Below, in pieces: positions 1 through 6,686 of a DNA stretch of 11,180 bases (within the stretch, counting starts at the first letter, position 1; each line of letters opens with the position of its first letter). The notes beneath the pieces are model-generated. The model worked only from the letters and a program-made list of their open reading frames with translations, was not told the origin of the DNA and searched no databases. A program made the position numbers and the translations under genes. The stretch is from Bacteriovorax stolpii. GTDB taxonomy: Bacteria > Bdellovibrionota > Bacteriovoracia > Bacteriovoracales > Bacteriovoracaceae. The stretch spans positions 1 to 11,180 of the forward strand of contig CAMAYW010000040.1 of the NCBI GenBank assembly GCA_945862475.1. The letters run 5' to 3'.

Positions 1-1163
1 ATCACAGGCTTATTAAATCTAAAAGAACTAATAAAAAGGTTAATCCCCACAGGTGGAGTAATGTAACCAATTTCTAAATTGGTAAGAAAAACGATAGCAA
101 GATGAAGAGGATTAACACCAAATTGTTCAGCGATCGGCAATATCAGTGGTACCACGACAATAATCGCGCTAAAAATATCCATTAGGCAGCCAACAATCAA
201 AAGGAATATATTTAAAACAAACAAGAAGAGATATCTATTTGTTATAAGAATTCTCATTTCTTCTAATATCTTCATGGGAATTTCTTCATCAACCAAATAG
301 TTTGTAAGACCTAAGGCACAGCACAGAATGAGAAGGATCGCTCCAACTAAAGTAAGTGATTCAACAATGACCTTGGGAAGATCCTTTGTAAGTGACAAAT
401 CTTTTGTTAAAAGCGTATTAACAAAAAGTACATAAAATGCCGACAGGGCAGCTGCTTCCGTTGCAGTTAAGAAACCACCGTAAATCCCCCCTAAAACAAA
501 AACAGGAAGGGGTATTTCGTAGCGTGCTTCTAGAACCGATGACTTCAATTCATTCCATGAAAAAGATTTTTTATTCTTTTTAATATTTCTTGCACTAAAA
601 ATCGAATAACACCCTAAGATTAGCATTAAAACAAACCCTGGTATGAGTCCGGCAAGAAAAAGTTGGTCAATATCAACCTTTGCTATGATTCCATAGAGGA
701 TAATCGGGAGGCTTGGAGGAAATAGTAAACCTAATGAACCACAAGTCGTAATAAGCCCGAGAGAAAATTTTTCAGAATAACCTTCCTGAATTAAAATTGG
801 AAAAAGAAGTCCTCCCAAGGCAATAATGGTGACTCCAGACGCCCCAGTAAACGCTGTAAAAAATGCACAAACAAAAAGACAGACAATAGCAACTCCTCCA
901 GGCAACCATCCAAGGAGAGCTTGAGATAATCTAAGAAGACGTATGGGTGCTTTCGATTCAGCTAAGACATACCCAGCGAAGGTAAAAAGAGGAATCGTTA
1001 AGATCGTTGGAGCAGAGGCCAAGCGATAAATTTCGACGGCGACAGCAGATAATTCTATCCCGCTAAAATAAAAAGCAGTTAATGCCAGAGCTGCCATGAC
1101 AGTGAAAATCGGGGCACCAAGAAGTGCTAGGATCAAAATAGAACTATAGGCGATGATGTTCAC
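1..1163 (-). CDS. dctM: TRAP transporter large permease (DctM family), C-terminus cut by window edge
   Basis: This is the large membrane subunit of a TRAP transporter, the sodium-coupled channel-like component in the inner membrane. About 387 residues are visible and read open throughout; DctM proteins are usually about 425-440 aa, so roughly the last 40-50 residues lie outside the window. The protein is almost entirely hydrophobic helices. Family hallmarks include the Gly/Ala-rich FFTAFTGASG stretch near residues 95-110, the LFPPSLPIILYG loop near 147-158 and the late YITPPVGINLF motif near 365-375. The start is taken as GTG at 1163-1161 because an AAGGGG Shine-Dalgarno sits just upstream and the N-terminus then begins in the usual DctM way. 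It overlaps the end of dctQ by 20 bases, which implies translational coupling. Substrate cannot be read from the sequence. Family assignment is very secure; the GTG start is likely. Confidence 0.95.
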   Translation of the reverse strand, partial: MNIIAYSSILILALLGAPIFTVMAALALTAFYFSGIELSAVAVEIYRLASAPTILTIPLFTFAGYVLAESKAPIRLLRLSQALLGWLPGGVAIVCLFVCAFFTAFTGASGVTIIALGGLLFPILIQEGYSEKFSLGLITTCGSLGLLFPPSLPIILYGIIAKVDIDQLFLAGLIPGFVLMLILGCYSIFSARNIKKNKKSFSWNELKSSVLEARYEIPLPVFVLGGIYGGFLTATEAAALSAFYVLFVNTLLTKDLSLTKDLPKVIVESLTLVGAILLILCCALGLTNYLVDEEIPMKILEEMRILITNRYLFLFVLNIFLLIVGCLMDIFSAIIVVVPLILPIAEQFGVNPLHLAIVFLTNLEIGYITPPVGINLFISSFRFNKPV

Positions 1164-1656
1164 GTGAATCCCCTTCCATCAAACCAATCATTAACCTATT
1201 TAAAAATCTAAGTGATATTAAAAGCATACCAAATGGAATAATTCCAACAAGAAATGAGGAATGGATTTCCAAGAATGCGACCGATCCGAATTCTCGCTCA
1301 ACCAAGAAAAAGTCCCAGGCCGACTTGGTGAGCGCTACACAGGTAACGAAACCAAAAAGTGCAATTAAATTTCGATGAAGCCAATGAATTACTTTTGAAG
1401 AAGAGTTTTCAACAAAGTGTGTAAGGATATCTACTTTTATATGGGCACCTTTACTTGTTGCAAGTGAGCCACCTAAAAATGCAGATAAAAAGACAACATG
1501 CCTTATAAGGGGCTCAATCCAAAGTGGGGTCTGGCCAATCCATCTTAGAATAATTGAAAGAACAGCAAAGCCTAAGATAAAGTAGAGAGAAAAGATGAGA
1601 CTCCATCGACTCAATTTTTCTAAAAAGCTGTCAAATTTTTTAAATAATTTCTCCAT
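1144..1656 (-). CDS. dctQ: TRAP transporter small permease (DctQ family)
   Basis: This is the 170-aa small membrane subunit of the TRAP transporter, which pairs with DctM in the inner membrane. Four hydrophobic segments are visible at about residues 18-39, 50-66, 96-117 and 131-152, the classic DctQ topology. The family signature is present between the first two loops: WIEPLIRH (46-53) followed by FLGG (60-63) and the AHIKVD motif (71-76), which matches the usual W-x-E...FLG...HI-VD pattern. Its ATG shares one base with the stop of dctP (TAATG at 1658-1654), and its own end overlaps dctM. The three proteins are therefore very probably made from one message by coupled translation. DctQ proteins are poorly conserved, but motif, length and position agree. 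Confidence 0.94.
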   Translation of the reverse strand: MEKLFKKFDSFLEKLSRWSLIFSLYFILGFAVLSIILRWIGQTPLWIEPLIRHVVFLSAFLGGSLATSKGAHIKVDILTHFVENSSSKVIHWLHRNLIALFGFVTCVALTKSAWDFFLVEREFGSVAFLEIHSSFLVGIIPFGMLLISLRFLNRLMIGLMEGDSREHHRL

Positions 1657-2627
1657 TATTTTGTCTCTTTCTCCAAAAGATCTAAAACTTTTGCTGAAAT
1701 ATACTTATTTTTTAGTTTATTGATCACTTCAGAGCGAACTCCCGCAGCGGCTTTGTAGTCGGCTTCAGGAAATGAGACAAATTCAATTCCTGATTTTTTT
1801 AATAATTGTTTCGAGGACTCACTTTCCTCCACTGATTTATCATTTGCTTCTTTTACATACTTCTTTGAAACCATGAGAATCTTTTGTTGATGATCAGGTT
1901 TAATTTTGGACCATATTTTATCTGATATCAGAAGGGCACCAATAGAGAATGCAGTTGGAAAGTCGACTAAATACTTTACCTTGGTGTTCCACTGTAGAGC
2001 GAGTATGGCGAGAGGTGGAGCATAAGCGGCATTAATAATTCCAGTAGATAAAGAAGAGAGAACATCCGGAAGGGCCAGTGGAACGCTCACAAGCTTGAGA
2101 GACTCGAGCATTGCACCAACGAGAGGGTCTCCTTCCCATGACCAGATTTTGACGCCTTTTAATTCGTTCAAGTTGGAAACTTTTTTTGTTGAAACGACAT
2201 AGACCTGTCCAATTTCATAGAAACCAAGATTTACAAATCCTTTTGCTTTAAAGGCGAGATCAAATTGAGGAGTCAGCTTAACCAAGGTGTCGGAAGCCTT
2301 CTTTTGATTTTGATAGAAAGTAAAAGGAATTTCCATGACTCTAACATCGCCATTAATATCCCCAAGTGTTTTACCAGTAAATATTCCGCCATGTAATTGT
2401 CCTATCCTTACTTTTCTAAGCACATCAGGCTCATCCCCCGAGACTCCTCCGTAATAAATTTTAAAATTAACCTCTCCTCCAGTTAAAGAGCTCACTTCTT
2501 TTGAAAATTTCTTCAAGCTATTTCCCCAAGTCGTTCCTTCTGGAACAAGAACTGCGAGCTTGATTTGTTGGGAGGCAAAAACATTTAACGAAAAGAGTAC
2601 TGAACAGAATAATATGATCTTATACAT
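1656..2627 (-). CDS. dctP: TRAP transporter substrate-binding protein (DctP family), TPAT-type
   Basis: This is the 323-aa periplasmic receptor that captures solute and delivers it to DctQM. A signal peptide spans residues 1-19 (hydrophobic core ILFCSVLFSL, cleavage after VFA). The DctP fold is supported by the N-terminal IKLAVLVPEGTTWG, the helix and strand around LRKVRIGQLHGGIFTG (70-85), the LNELKGVKIWSWEGDP segment (153-168) and the ALPDVLSSLSTGIINAAY region (185-202). In ordinary DctP proteins the segment after LKG reads K-I-R, and that Arg clamps the ligand carboxylate. Here the equivalent residue is Trp162. No other Arg is apparent at that site, so the ligand may not be a simple carboxylate (inference). 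The gene follows the TatT-like gene by 9 bases, and its AAGGAT ribosome site overlaps that gene's stop codon. Confidence 0.93.
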   Translation of the reverse strand: MYKIILFCSVLFSLNVFASQQIKLAVLVPEGTTWGNSLKKFSKEVSSLTGGEVNFKIYYGGVSGDEPDVLRKVRIGQLHGGIFTGKTLGDINGDVRVMEIPFTFYQNQKKASDTLVKLTPQFDLAFKAKGFVNLGFYEIGQVYVVSTKKVSNLNELKGVKIWSWEGDPLVGAMLESLKLVSVPLALPDVLSSLSTGIINAAYAPPLAILALQWNTKVKYLVDFPTAFSIGALLISDKIWSKIKPDHQQKILMVSKKYVKEANDKSVEESESSKQLLKKSGIEFVSFPEADYKAAAGVRSEVINKLKNKYISAKVLDLLEKETK

Positions 2628-2636
2628 AAATGATCC

Positions 2637-3578
2637 TTAAAATATTTTATTTTTATTTGTTTCGATTATTTGCAAGCGCTTCTTAGCAATAGAATTATAT
2701 AAATTTAAATCTTGCAGATCTTTGTAGGGAGAAACATTCTCCAAAGTATCTCGATTTAGATTATCCCATGTTGAAATTTCTTCTTTAAGAGCTTTTGATT
2801 CAACTTCATATTTTTCAATATCGATCGTTGGAATTAAATAATACTGAATGTAGCTAATTCTCATCAGTAGATTTTTAGGATATTTTTTTATAGCTTCAAT
2901 AAATAGCTTCTCTCCTTTTTCAGGATCTCCACCAAGCATCTTTGGTCGAGAGACAAAATATTGAGCGTAAAAAAGATCACAAACATTTCCGTCAATTCCA
3001 GGATTCAATTCACAGACCCTATCAAACAAAGCTTTAACTTTTGAAACCTGAGAAACGAGTGCGACGTTACTTTTTTGTAAATTAATTAAGCTCGCCCAAG
3101 ACTGTGCCGTATATAAAAGTGCAGTTAAGTCTTCTTTTTTTAACGTTTTAAGTTTTTCAATTAAAACATCCTCTTCATTGGCCAATAAATCCTTGGAAGT
3201 AATCTTTTTATGCGCTAAATAGACGAGTCCATAGTCGAACGCTCTCGTGTAATGATCGATCGCCATTCCTCTCCAATGAGAATCCTCAATTCCTAATACT
3301 TCATCATTAAAAGCGAGGGTTTCCAAAACTGAAAAAGCATACCCAGAATAACTTTTAATCATGACTGAGAGAAGACGGTAGTTTGATTTATCATTTTCCC
3401 AAAGGACTTCTAAAAATTTTAAGTTTGCCGGGGCGGACTCTCTCACGACATCCCAATTTCTCTCTTTCATCATGACGTCTGAAGAGGTTTCGAATATAGG
3501 TGTCGTCGTTCGCAACGCGATTTTTTGGAGTGAGCAGCCATAAATGACAAAAATAAGAGGTAGAATAAACTTACCCAT
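2637..3578 (-). CDS. tatT: TatT-like lipoprotein, T component of a TPAT-type TRAP transporter
   Basis: The 313-aa protein begins with a lipoprotein signal: hydrophobic residues 4-13, then IYGC with lipidated Cys15. The mature part is all helical, with the spacing of the TatT/TPR-like family: APANLKFLEVLWEND near 50-63 (typically A-x-P-x-x-L-K-L-x-E in this family), SYSGYAFSVLE near 76-86, then HYTRAFDYGLVYL near 109-121. A later PEKGEKLFIEAIKKYP TPR-like turn lies near 219-234. Established knowledge: the T. pallidum TatT protein (Tp0956) is a periplasmic lipoprotein partner of a TRAP binding protein, and such TPAT loci are scattered through bacteria. Here the gene is first in an operon with dctP, dctQ and dctM, as expected for that system. 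It likely sits on the periplasmic face of a membrane and touches DctP. Ribosome site is weak (TAGGG before the ATG). Confidence 0.85.
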   Translation of the reverse strand: MGKFILPLIFVIYGCSLQKIALRTTTPIFETSSDVMMKERNWDVVRESAPANLKFLEVLWENDKSNYRLLSVMIKSYSGYAFSVLETLAFNDEVLGIEDSHWRGMAIDHYTRAFDYGLVYLAHKKITSKDLLANEEDVLIEKLKTLKKEDLTALLYTAQSWASLINLQKSNVALVSQVSKVKALFDRVCELNPGIDGNVCDLFYAQYFVSRPKMLGGDPEKGEKLFIEAIKKYPKNLLMRISYIQYYLIPTIDIEKYEVESKALKEEISTWDNLNRDTLENVSPYKDLQDLNLYNSIAKKRLQIIETNKNKIF

Positions 3579-3596
3579 ACTAACCCTAACCTGTGA

Positions 3597-3624
3597 ATAT
3601 TACGTTCTTTATTAGTGTAACCAA
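3597..3624 (-). promoter_or_regulatory. Putative promoter of the TRAP/TPAT operon
   Basis: On the minus strand a -35-like TTGGTT (3624-3619) is followed after 16 bases by TAATAT (3602-3597), about 19 bases before the tatT start codon. The boxes match consensus only moderately (4 of 6 each). It is the best candidate in the right place for the four-gene operon; no operator could be assigned. Confidence 0.35.
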
Positions 3625-3695
3625 GGGGAGATGTTTCAGATACCAAAATGAGAATCGGTAAAAATTCCCTACTTTAACCGTCCAAGTGGTATAAG

Positions 3696-3704
3696 TGCTA
3701 TAAT
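3696..3704 (+). promoter_or_regulatory. Putative extended -10 promoter (TGCTATAAT), plus strand
   Basis: TGCTATAAT is a perfect extended -10 element (TG, one base, TATAAT), and such promoters can work without a good -35. No strong -35 is seen 16-18 bases upstream. Transcription would begin near 3711 and run rightward through the hairpin at 3726-3755 toward the small ORF at 3889, giving a leader of about 180 bases. Confidence 0.45.
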
Positions 3705-3725
3705 TTGGATGTGTGTGTATCTGAA

Positions 3726-3755
3726 GGTAATACTCAAGTTTATTTGAAGGTTACC
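3726..3755 (+). repeat. Interrupted inverted repeat (possible RNA hairpin in a leader)
   Basis: GGTAA (3726-3730) pairs with TTACC (3751-3755). Inside it, TCAA (3734-3737) pairs with TTGA (3744-3747), with equal 3-base internal loops and a 6-base apical loop. It begins about 15 bases after the predicted start from the extended -10. The helices are short and AU-rich, so stability is modest, and there is no following U-run to make it a terminator. Confidence 0.35.
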
Positions 3756-3888
3756 GATGAGAAAATGCCTATTTTAACAGGAGTAACGAATTGGGAAATA
3801 AACACCCTAATCGATTTGCCTGAACTCTTTTGTTTCATACAGTAGGGTTAGGCGTTTTACTTAAAATGCAATTAACCCGAGGTTCTAT

Positions 3889-4065
3889 ATGAAGACAAAA
3901 GAAACATTTGACACGAAAATTATCTCACTCGAAAAACTAAACCAAAAAACAAAGCCTAAAAGTTTGCGCCCCATGAGATCAATGGTTGCAGTGAGAAGTT
4001 TAAAGCCAAAGACAACTGTGGCAAGTCTTAATTCAAAAATGGAAGAGCAAGTCGCAAGAGATTAG
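3889..4065 (+). CDS. Small basic protein, 58 aa, unknown function
   Basis: An ATG at 3889 preceded by GAGG about 8 bases upstream opens a 58-codon frame ending in TAG at 4063-4065. The peptide is Lys/Arg-rich, lacks Trp, Cys, Gly, His and Tyr, and has no signal peptide or membrane segment. A short echo occurs within it (KPKS at 22-25 and KPKT at 39-42). The C-terminal part (KMEEQVARD, 50-58) is acidic-amphipathic. Its stop codon interlocks with the stop of the convergent minus-strand gene (TTAG, 4062-4065). I do not recognise a family. The evidence for a real gene is the ribosome site, the absence of competing genes on either strand over most of its length, and a possible upstream extended -10. 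It could still be a chance frame. Confidence 0.5.
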   Translation: MKTKETFDTKIISLEKLNQKTKPKSLRPMRSMVAVRSLKPKTTVASLNSKMEEQVARD

Positions 4066-4493
4066 AAGCTTTTCTCAATGTCAGATTTTAAACTATTCTG
4101 GATTTCAGAAAGTCGTAGAATTTGTTTTTGATGAATGAATCCGAGATATTTCTTTTTTGTTTCAAAAATAACTTCATTCGCTGCTAAATAATGCTTTTTC
4201 AATTCTCGAATACAAAACTGTTTCTGAGAAGCTGGAAGTGTCTTCCCCTTACTATTAACAGATTCACCTGAACAGTAGAGTTTTTCATCCTCTACAGCTA
4301 ACTCGATGCCCTTAATGAGTTGATTAAAACCTTCCTCAAAGTCAGGTCCTTCTTTGATTTCTAATTTCTTAATTTTTTCCACCAGCTGAGAAATCCTAGA
4401 ATCATTTCCACCGCCTCCTGAGACAAAATCGAAAAGGTCCGCATGAACTTCAAAACCGATGAATAAAAAAAATATTAAAATAATTTTTGCCAT
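4062..4493 (-). CDS. Small exported protein of unknown function, 143 aa
   Basis: I do not recognise a family. Residues 1-18 form a signal peptide (hydrophobic IILIFFLFIGF, cleavage probably after VHA18), so the protein should be periplasmic. After a Gly-rich turn (GGGG at 26-29) the chain is predicted to be mostly charged helix. It contains exactly two cysteines, Cys74 and Cys94, about 20 residues apart across a polar loop, which could form a disulfide. The C-terminal half (KKKYLGFIHQKQILRLSEI, near 113-131) is an amphipathic helix. The gene overlaps the end of maf by 19 bases, and its own ribosome site (AGGATAGGGG) lies inside maf. It is therefore the last gene of the FecR-Maf operon. No clear terminator follows, and it ends against the convergent 58-aa ORF. 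Confidence 0.8.
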   Translation of the reverse strand: MAKIILIFFLFIGFEVHADLFDFVSGGGGNDSRISQLVEKIKKLEIKEGPDFEEGFNQLIKGIELAVEDEKLYCSGESVNSKGKTLPASQKQFCIRELKKHYLAANEVIFETKKKYLGFIHQKQILRLSEIQNSLKSDIEKSF

Positions 4494-5113
4494 GATCCCC
4501 TATCCTTTAATAGTGATTCAAAAAAAGTCTGCGTCTCTTGAATAAATCGACTTAATGGAAATCCAACGACATTTGCATAATCCCCCTCAACTTTCGAGAT
4601 AAATGTTAGAGAGGGCCCCTGTATTCCATAAGCTCCAGCCTTATCTAGCGAATCACCAGTCGATAGATAGTTATCCATAAGAATAGAATTAATATTATTA
4701 AATGTAACTTTAGATTCTTCAGTGAAATTTAAAGTCCTAGACTCACCATTAATCAGTAGTTGCCCATAGACGGAAGTAAATACAGAATGAGTTTTACCTG
4801 ATAACTCCATTAAGAAGTTATAAGCTTCATCTCTATTTTGTGGTTTGCCATATATTTTACCGGACAAACAAACGATCGTATCAGCTGAAACAACATAAAG
4901 AGGAGAAGGAAGTTTTAATCGTTTTAACTCCTCTACAGCTGCCTCTCCTTTTAACTTCGCAATTCCAGATGAAAACTTTATTGGATCTTTTTCTAAAGAT
5001 TCTTCTAAGACGTTAAGTGCTTTAATCTGAAAAGGAATTCCCAAATATCCGAAAAGTTCTTTTCTCCTGGGAGAAGCAGAGGCCAAGATTAAACTAAATT
5101 TAGAATTTTCCAT
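4475..5113 (-). CDS. maf: Maf nucleotide pyrophosphatase (YhdE-like, dTTP/UTP type)
   Basis: Maf proteins are cytoplasmic nucleoside triphosphate pyrophosphatases that remove non-canonical or excess nucleotides. The 212-aa sequence has all family landmarks: the N-terminal LILASASPRRKELF (8-21) with the phosphate-binding Ser-Pro-Arg-Arg, VSADTIV (75-81) with catalytic Asp78, GKPQN (89-93), LSGKTHSVFTSV (104-115), DKAGAYGIQG (157-166) and GDYANVVGFPL (177-187). The DKAGAYGIQG form matches the YhdE (dTTP/UTP) subgroup rather than the YceF (7-methyl-GTP) subgroup, which has a different sequence there. The ATG lies inside the end of the FecR-domain gene (14-base overlap) and has only a weak ribosome site, so translation is probably coupled. 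The last 25 or so residues extend past the usual core. Substrate preference is inferred from subgroup motifs. Confidence 0.96.
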   Translation of the reverse strand: MENSKFSLILASASPRRKELFGYLGIPFQIKALNVLEESLEKDPIKFSSGIAKLKGEAAVEELKRLKLPSPLYVVSADTIVCLSGKIYGKPQNRDEAYNFLMELSGKTHSVFTSVYGQLLINGESRTLNFTEESKVTFNNINSILMDNYLSTGDSLDKAGAYGIQGPSLTFISKVEGDYANVVGFPLSRFIQETQTFFESLLKDRGSWQKLF

Positions 5114-6614
5114 TTCTTAATATCCAAACATAATATTGAACGTCACTCATTTCTCTGACACGAATTTTTTTGTTATCATACTTTGATTTGAGTCCTAAAA
5201 GATAGTGCTTTAAACTTTGACGGTATAACGCCTCCGTAATTTCATTGTTAACCTTTTGATCTGTTCCCTCCAGTCTTGCCAGAAGATTATTGATGGACTT
5301 AAGATTTGTTGTCTCAACCCGTCTTGTATATTCATATAGAAACTTTAATCTTTCTTGAAGATTTTCTCCCCAGATTGTATACCCAAATTCAACTGCCATT
5401 TTTTCAGGCTGGGCCAATAAGGGAAACATAGGAAGTGTAAACTGTTTGACCCAAATTTCTCTGGCAAGTTCGATGGTTCTTATTCTTTTTGTTAAAAGCT
5501 CTAGGACTTGAAGCGTTCCTGGAACCTCATCGAGTTTTGAGAAAGATCTTCCGTTAGCTTCGACCTTATACCAAGATTCATCAAGAATTTCATTTTGATT
5601 ATCTGAAAGATAGCCTCTGAGATTAAGTAACATTTTTTTATCTGGATTATTTTCTTTTACTTTGAAAAAAGCCTCTGCTCCTAGAGTATAGACAGCATCA
5701 AAGCTCGTATTGACTGACGATAACGTTCCGGTGGGAGTAACAAGCATCACATTTGTAGATGTGGTCATGATCTTATCGTTCTCTATTCGGAGATTATTTA
5801 AGGATTTATACTGCTCTAGGATTGCATTTTCATCTAAATCAATAAATTCCATGAGTCTTTGTTGAGTGTTTTGGCGGTTGTAAATGTGTCTTTCAAAAAA
5901 CTGAAGGTTAGACTCTCTCACCATAAGAGGCAAACTCAAACTATCAGTTTCAGGAGACAAGTCTTTGGCCAATTCTTTTTTCTGTCTCGTGTGCCAAAAA
6001 ATATGCCCCTGATTAAGCCTAATAAGGTAAAAAAATTCTTTGGGTGAAAGATTTATTTCCTGTAAACTGACCGAAGATTCTGGAGAGAGTCTCATTAAAG
6101 TTCCATCAATCATGTAAATCCATGCCACAGAATCTTTGTCTGTAACAAATTCATCACCTTCATGAATACGGCTTAAATGTTGTGCTCTCGATTTATTTGT
6201 TCCTCTGTAGACATGACACTGGCCATAACATTGGAGAACCTTACCAATGATCTCCCTGTGCTCTGAATGACGAAGCCTAATTTTCCAATCAGGAGTTGCA
6301 TCTTTTACTTCTCGCTGAATGAGCCAGTTATCTAGAGATAGCCACTCATCGGTAACGAGGGTAGACCAAGGGATAATAGAGTATCTCTGACCTTTGTTGG
6401 GAACCGAGCTGTCCTTTATGACCTTTTCTTCCTCTACTCTCCAATCAATTTTTTCTTGGTAAGTTGGAGATGTGAACCTCTGTGGTCCCTTTAATTCTGG
6501 AAGTAGCTCCGACTCTAATCCTAAAAAATCGTCTATAGACTCCGTTTGGGCCTCGATAAAAGAAGCGTGAATCATTAGACTCATTGCAAAAGCCGACAAA
6601 AACAGTTTGTTCAT
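5100..6614 (-). CDS. Exported FecR-domain protein, 504 aa, function unknown
   Basis: A signal peptide covers about residues 1-22 (core FLSAFAMSLMI, cleavage after IEA), placing the protein in the periplasm or envelope. Residues about 122-210 resemble the FecR domain: GKVLQCYGQCHVYRG (124-138), a basic stretch, then IHEGDEFVTDKDSVAWIYMIDG (150-171), LMRLSPESSVSL and IRLNQGHIFWHT (198-209). That is the 'effect on G, level raised, response to threshold' beta pattern typical of FecR-like domains. Unlike iron-signalling FecR it has no cytoplasmic anti-sigma N-terminus and no neighbouring sigma factor or TonB receptor, so a structural or envelope-stress role is more likely than anti-sigma activity (inference). 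A Cys129-Cys133 pair lies within the domain. The remaining 290 residues are helical and unrecognised. It is first in an overlapping three-gene operon with maf and is divergent from ileS. Confidence 0.8.
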   Translation of the reverse strand: MNKLFLSAFAMSLMIHASFIEAQTESIDDFLGLESELLPELKGPQRFTSPTYQEKIDWRVEEEKVIKDSSVPNKGQRYSIIPWSTLVTDEWLSLDNWLIQREVKDATPDWKIRLRHSEHREIIGKVLQCYGQCHVYRGTNKSRAQHLSRIHEGDEFVTDKDSVAWIYMIDGTLMRLSPESSVSLQEINLSPKEFFYLIRLNQGHIFWHTRQKKELAKDLSPETDSLSLPLMVRESNLQFFERHIYNRQNTQQRLMEFIDLDENAILEQYKSLNNLRIENDKIMTTSTNVMLVTPTGTLSSVNTSFDAVYTLGAEAFFKVKENNPDKKMLLNLRGYLSDNQNEILDESWYKVEANGRSFSKLDEVPGTLQVLELLTKRIRTIELAREIWVKQFTLPMFPLLAQPEKMAVEFGYTIWGENLQERLKFLYEYTRRVETTNLKSINNLLARLEGTDQKVNNEITEALYRQSLKHYLLGLKSKYDNKKIRVREMSDVQYYVWILRNGKF

Positions 6615-6655
6615 TCCAATTTCCTATGTCTTTCTCCTCGGACTCTCCTTGAGAA

Positions 6656-6684
6656 AATTTACGGAGAGAGGCATTTCTGGTAAA
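6656..6684 (-). promoter_or_regulatory. Putative promoter of the FecR-maf operon
   Basis: On the minus strand TTTACC (6684-6679), a 17-base spacer and TAAATT (6661-6656) form a sigma-70-like promoter. The start would be near 6649, giving a leader of about 35 bases before the ATG at 6614, with an AGGA ribosome site close to it. It occupies almost the same bases as the ileS promoter on the other strand. Confidence 0.45.
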
Positions 6685-6686
6685 TT
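6658..6686 (+). promoter_or_regulatory. ileS: Putative promoter of ileS
   Basis: TTTACG (6658-6663), a 17-base spacer and TAAATT (6681-6686), preceded by TGG as in an extended -10, form the best plus-strand promoter here. Transcription from about 6693 leaves a leader of roughly 34 bases to the ileS ATG. No T-box or other tRNA-sensing structure fits in so short a leader. Confidence 0.45.

Larger units (their letters stand above)
3579..3888. other. Intergenic region between the TRAP operon and the small plus-strand ORF
   Basis: About 310 bases without a clear gene. It holds the probable minus-strand promoter of the transporter operon, a plus-strand extended -10 (3696-3704), and an interrupted hairpin (3726-3755). 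A plus-strand open frame runs from 3678 to the TAG at 3843-3845 (44 codons if begun at GTG 3711). That frame's predicted peptide looks protein-like in composition but has no convincing ribosome site. No tRNA, riboswitch class or terminator was recognised. It could be the leader of the 58-aa ORF, a small RNA, or a gene remnant. Confidence 0.6.

Noticed and set aside
3721..3770. c-di-GMP-I riboswitch, suggested by GGTTACCGATGA resembling the 3' end of the GEMM motif
   Set aside because: The conserved core (CGCAAAGCC-like segment, tetraloop and receptor) is absent, so only a chance partial match is left.
3580..3851. Nine-base inverted repeat CTAACCCTA / TAGGGTTAG near the starts of tatT and the 58-aa ORF
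   Set aside because: One 9-base match across a few hundred AT-rich bases is close to chance expectation, and the two copies are placed differently relative to their genes.
3960..4061. Terminator downstream of the FecR-maf operon on the minus strand
   Set aside because: Only a 4-bp stem (GCCA/TGGC) with a short T stretch could be found; too weak to call.
5859..6047. Plus-strand 62-codon frame inside the FecR-domain gene
   Set aside because: It is an antisense shadow of the coding strand, with unstructured composition and no ribosome site.
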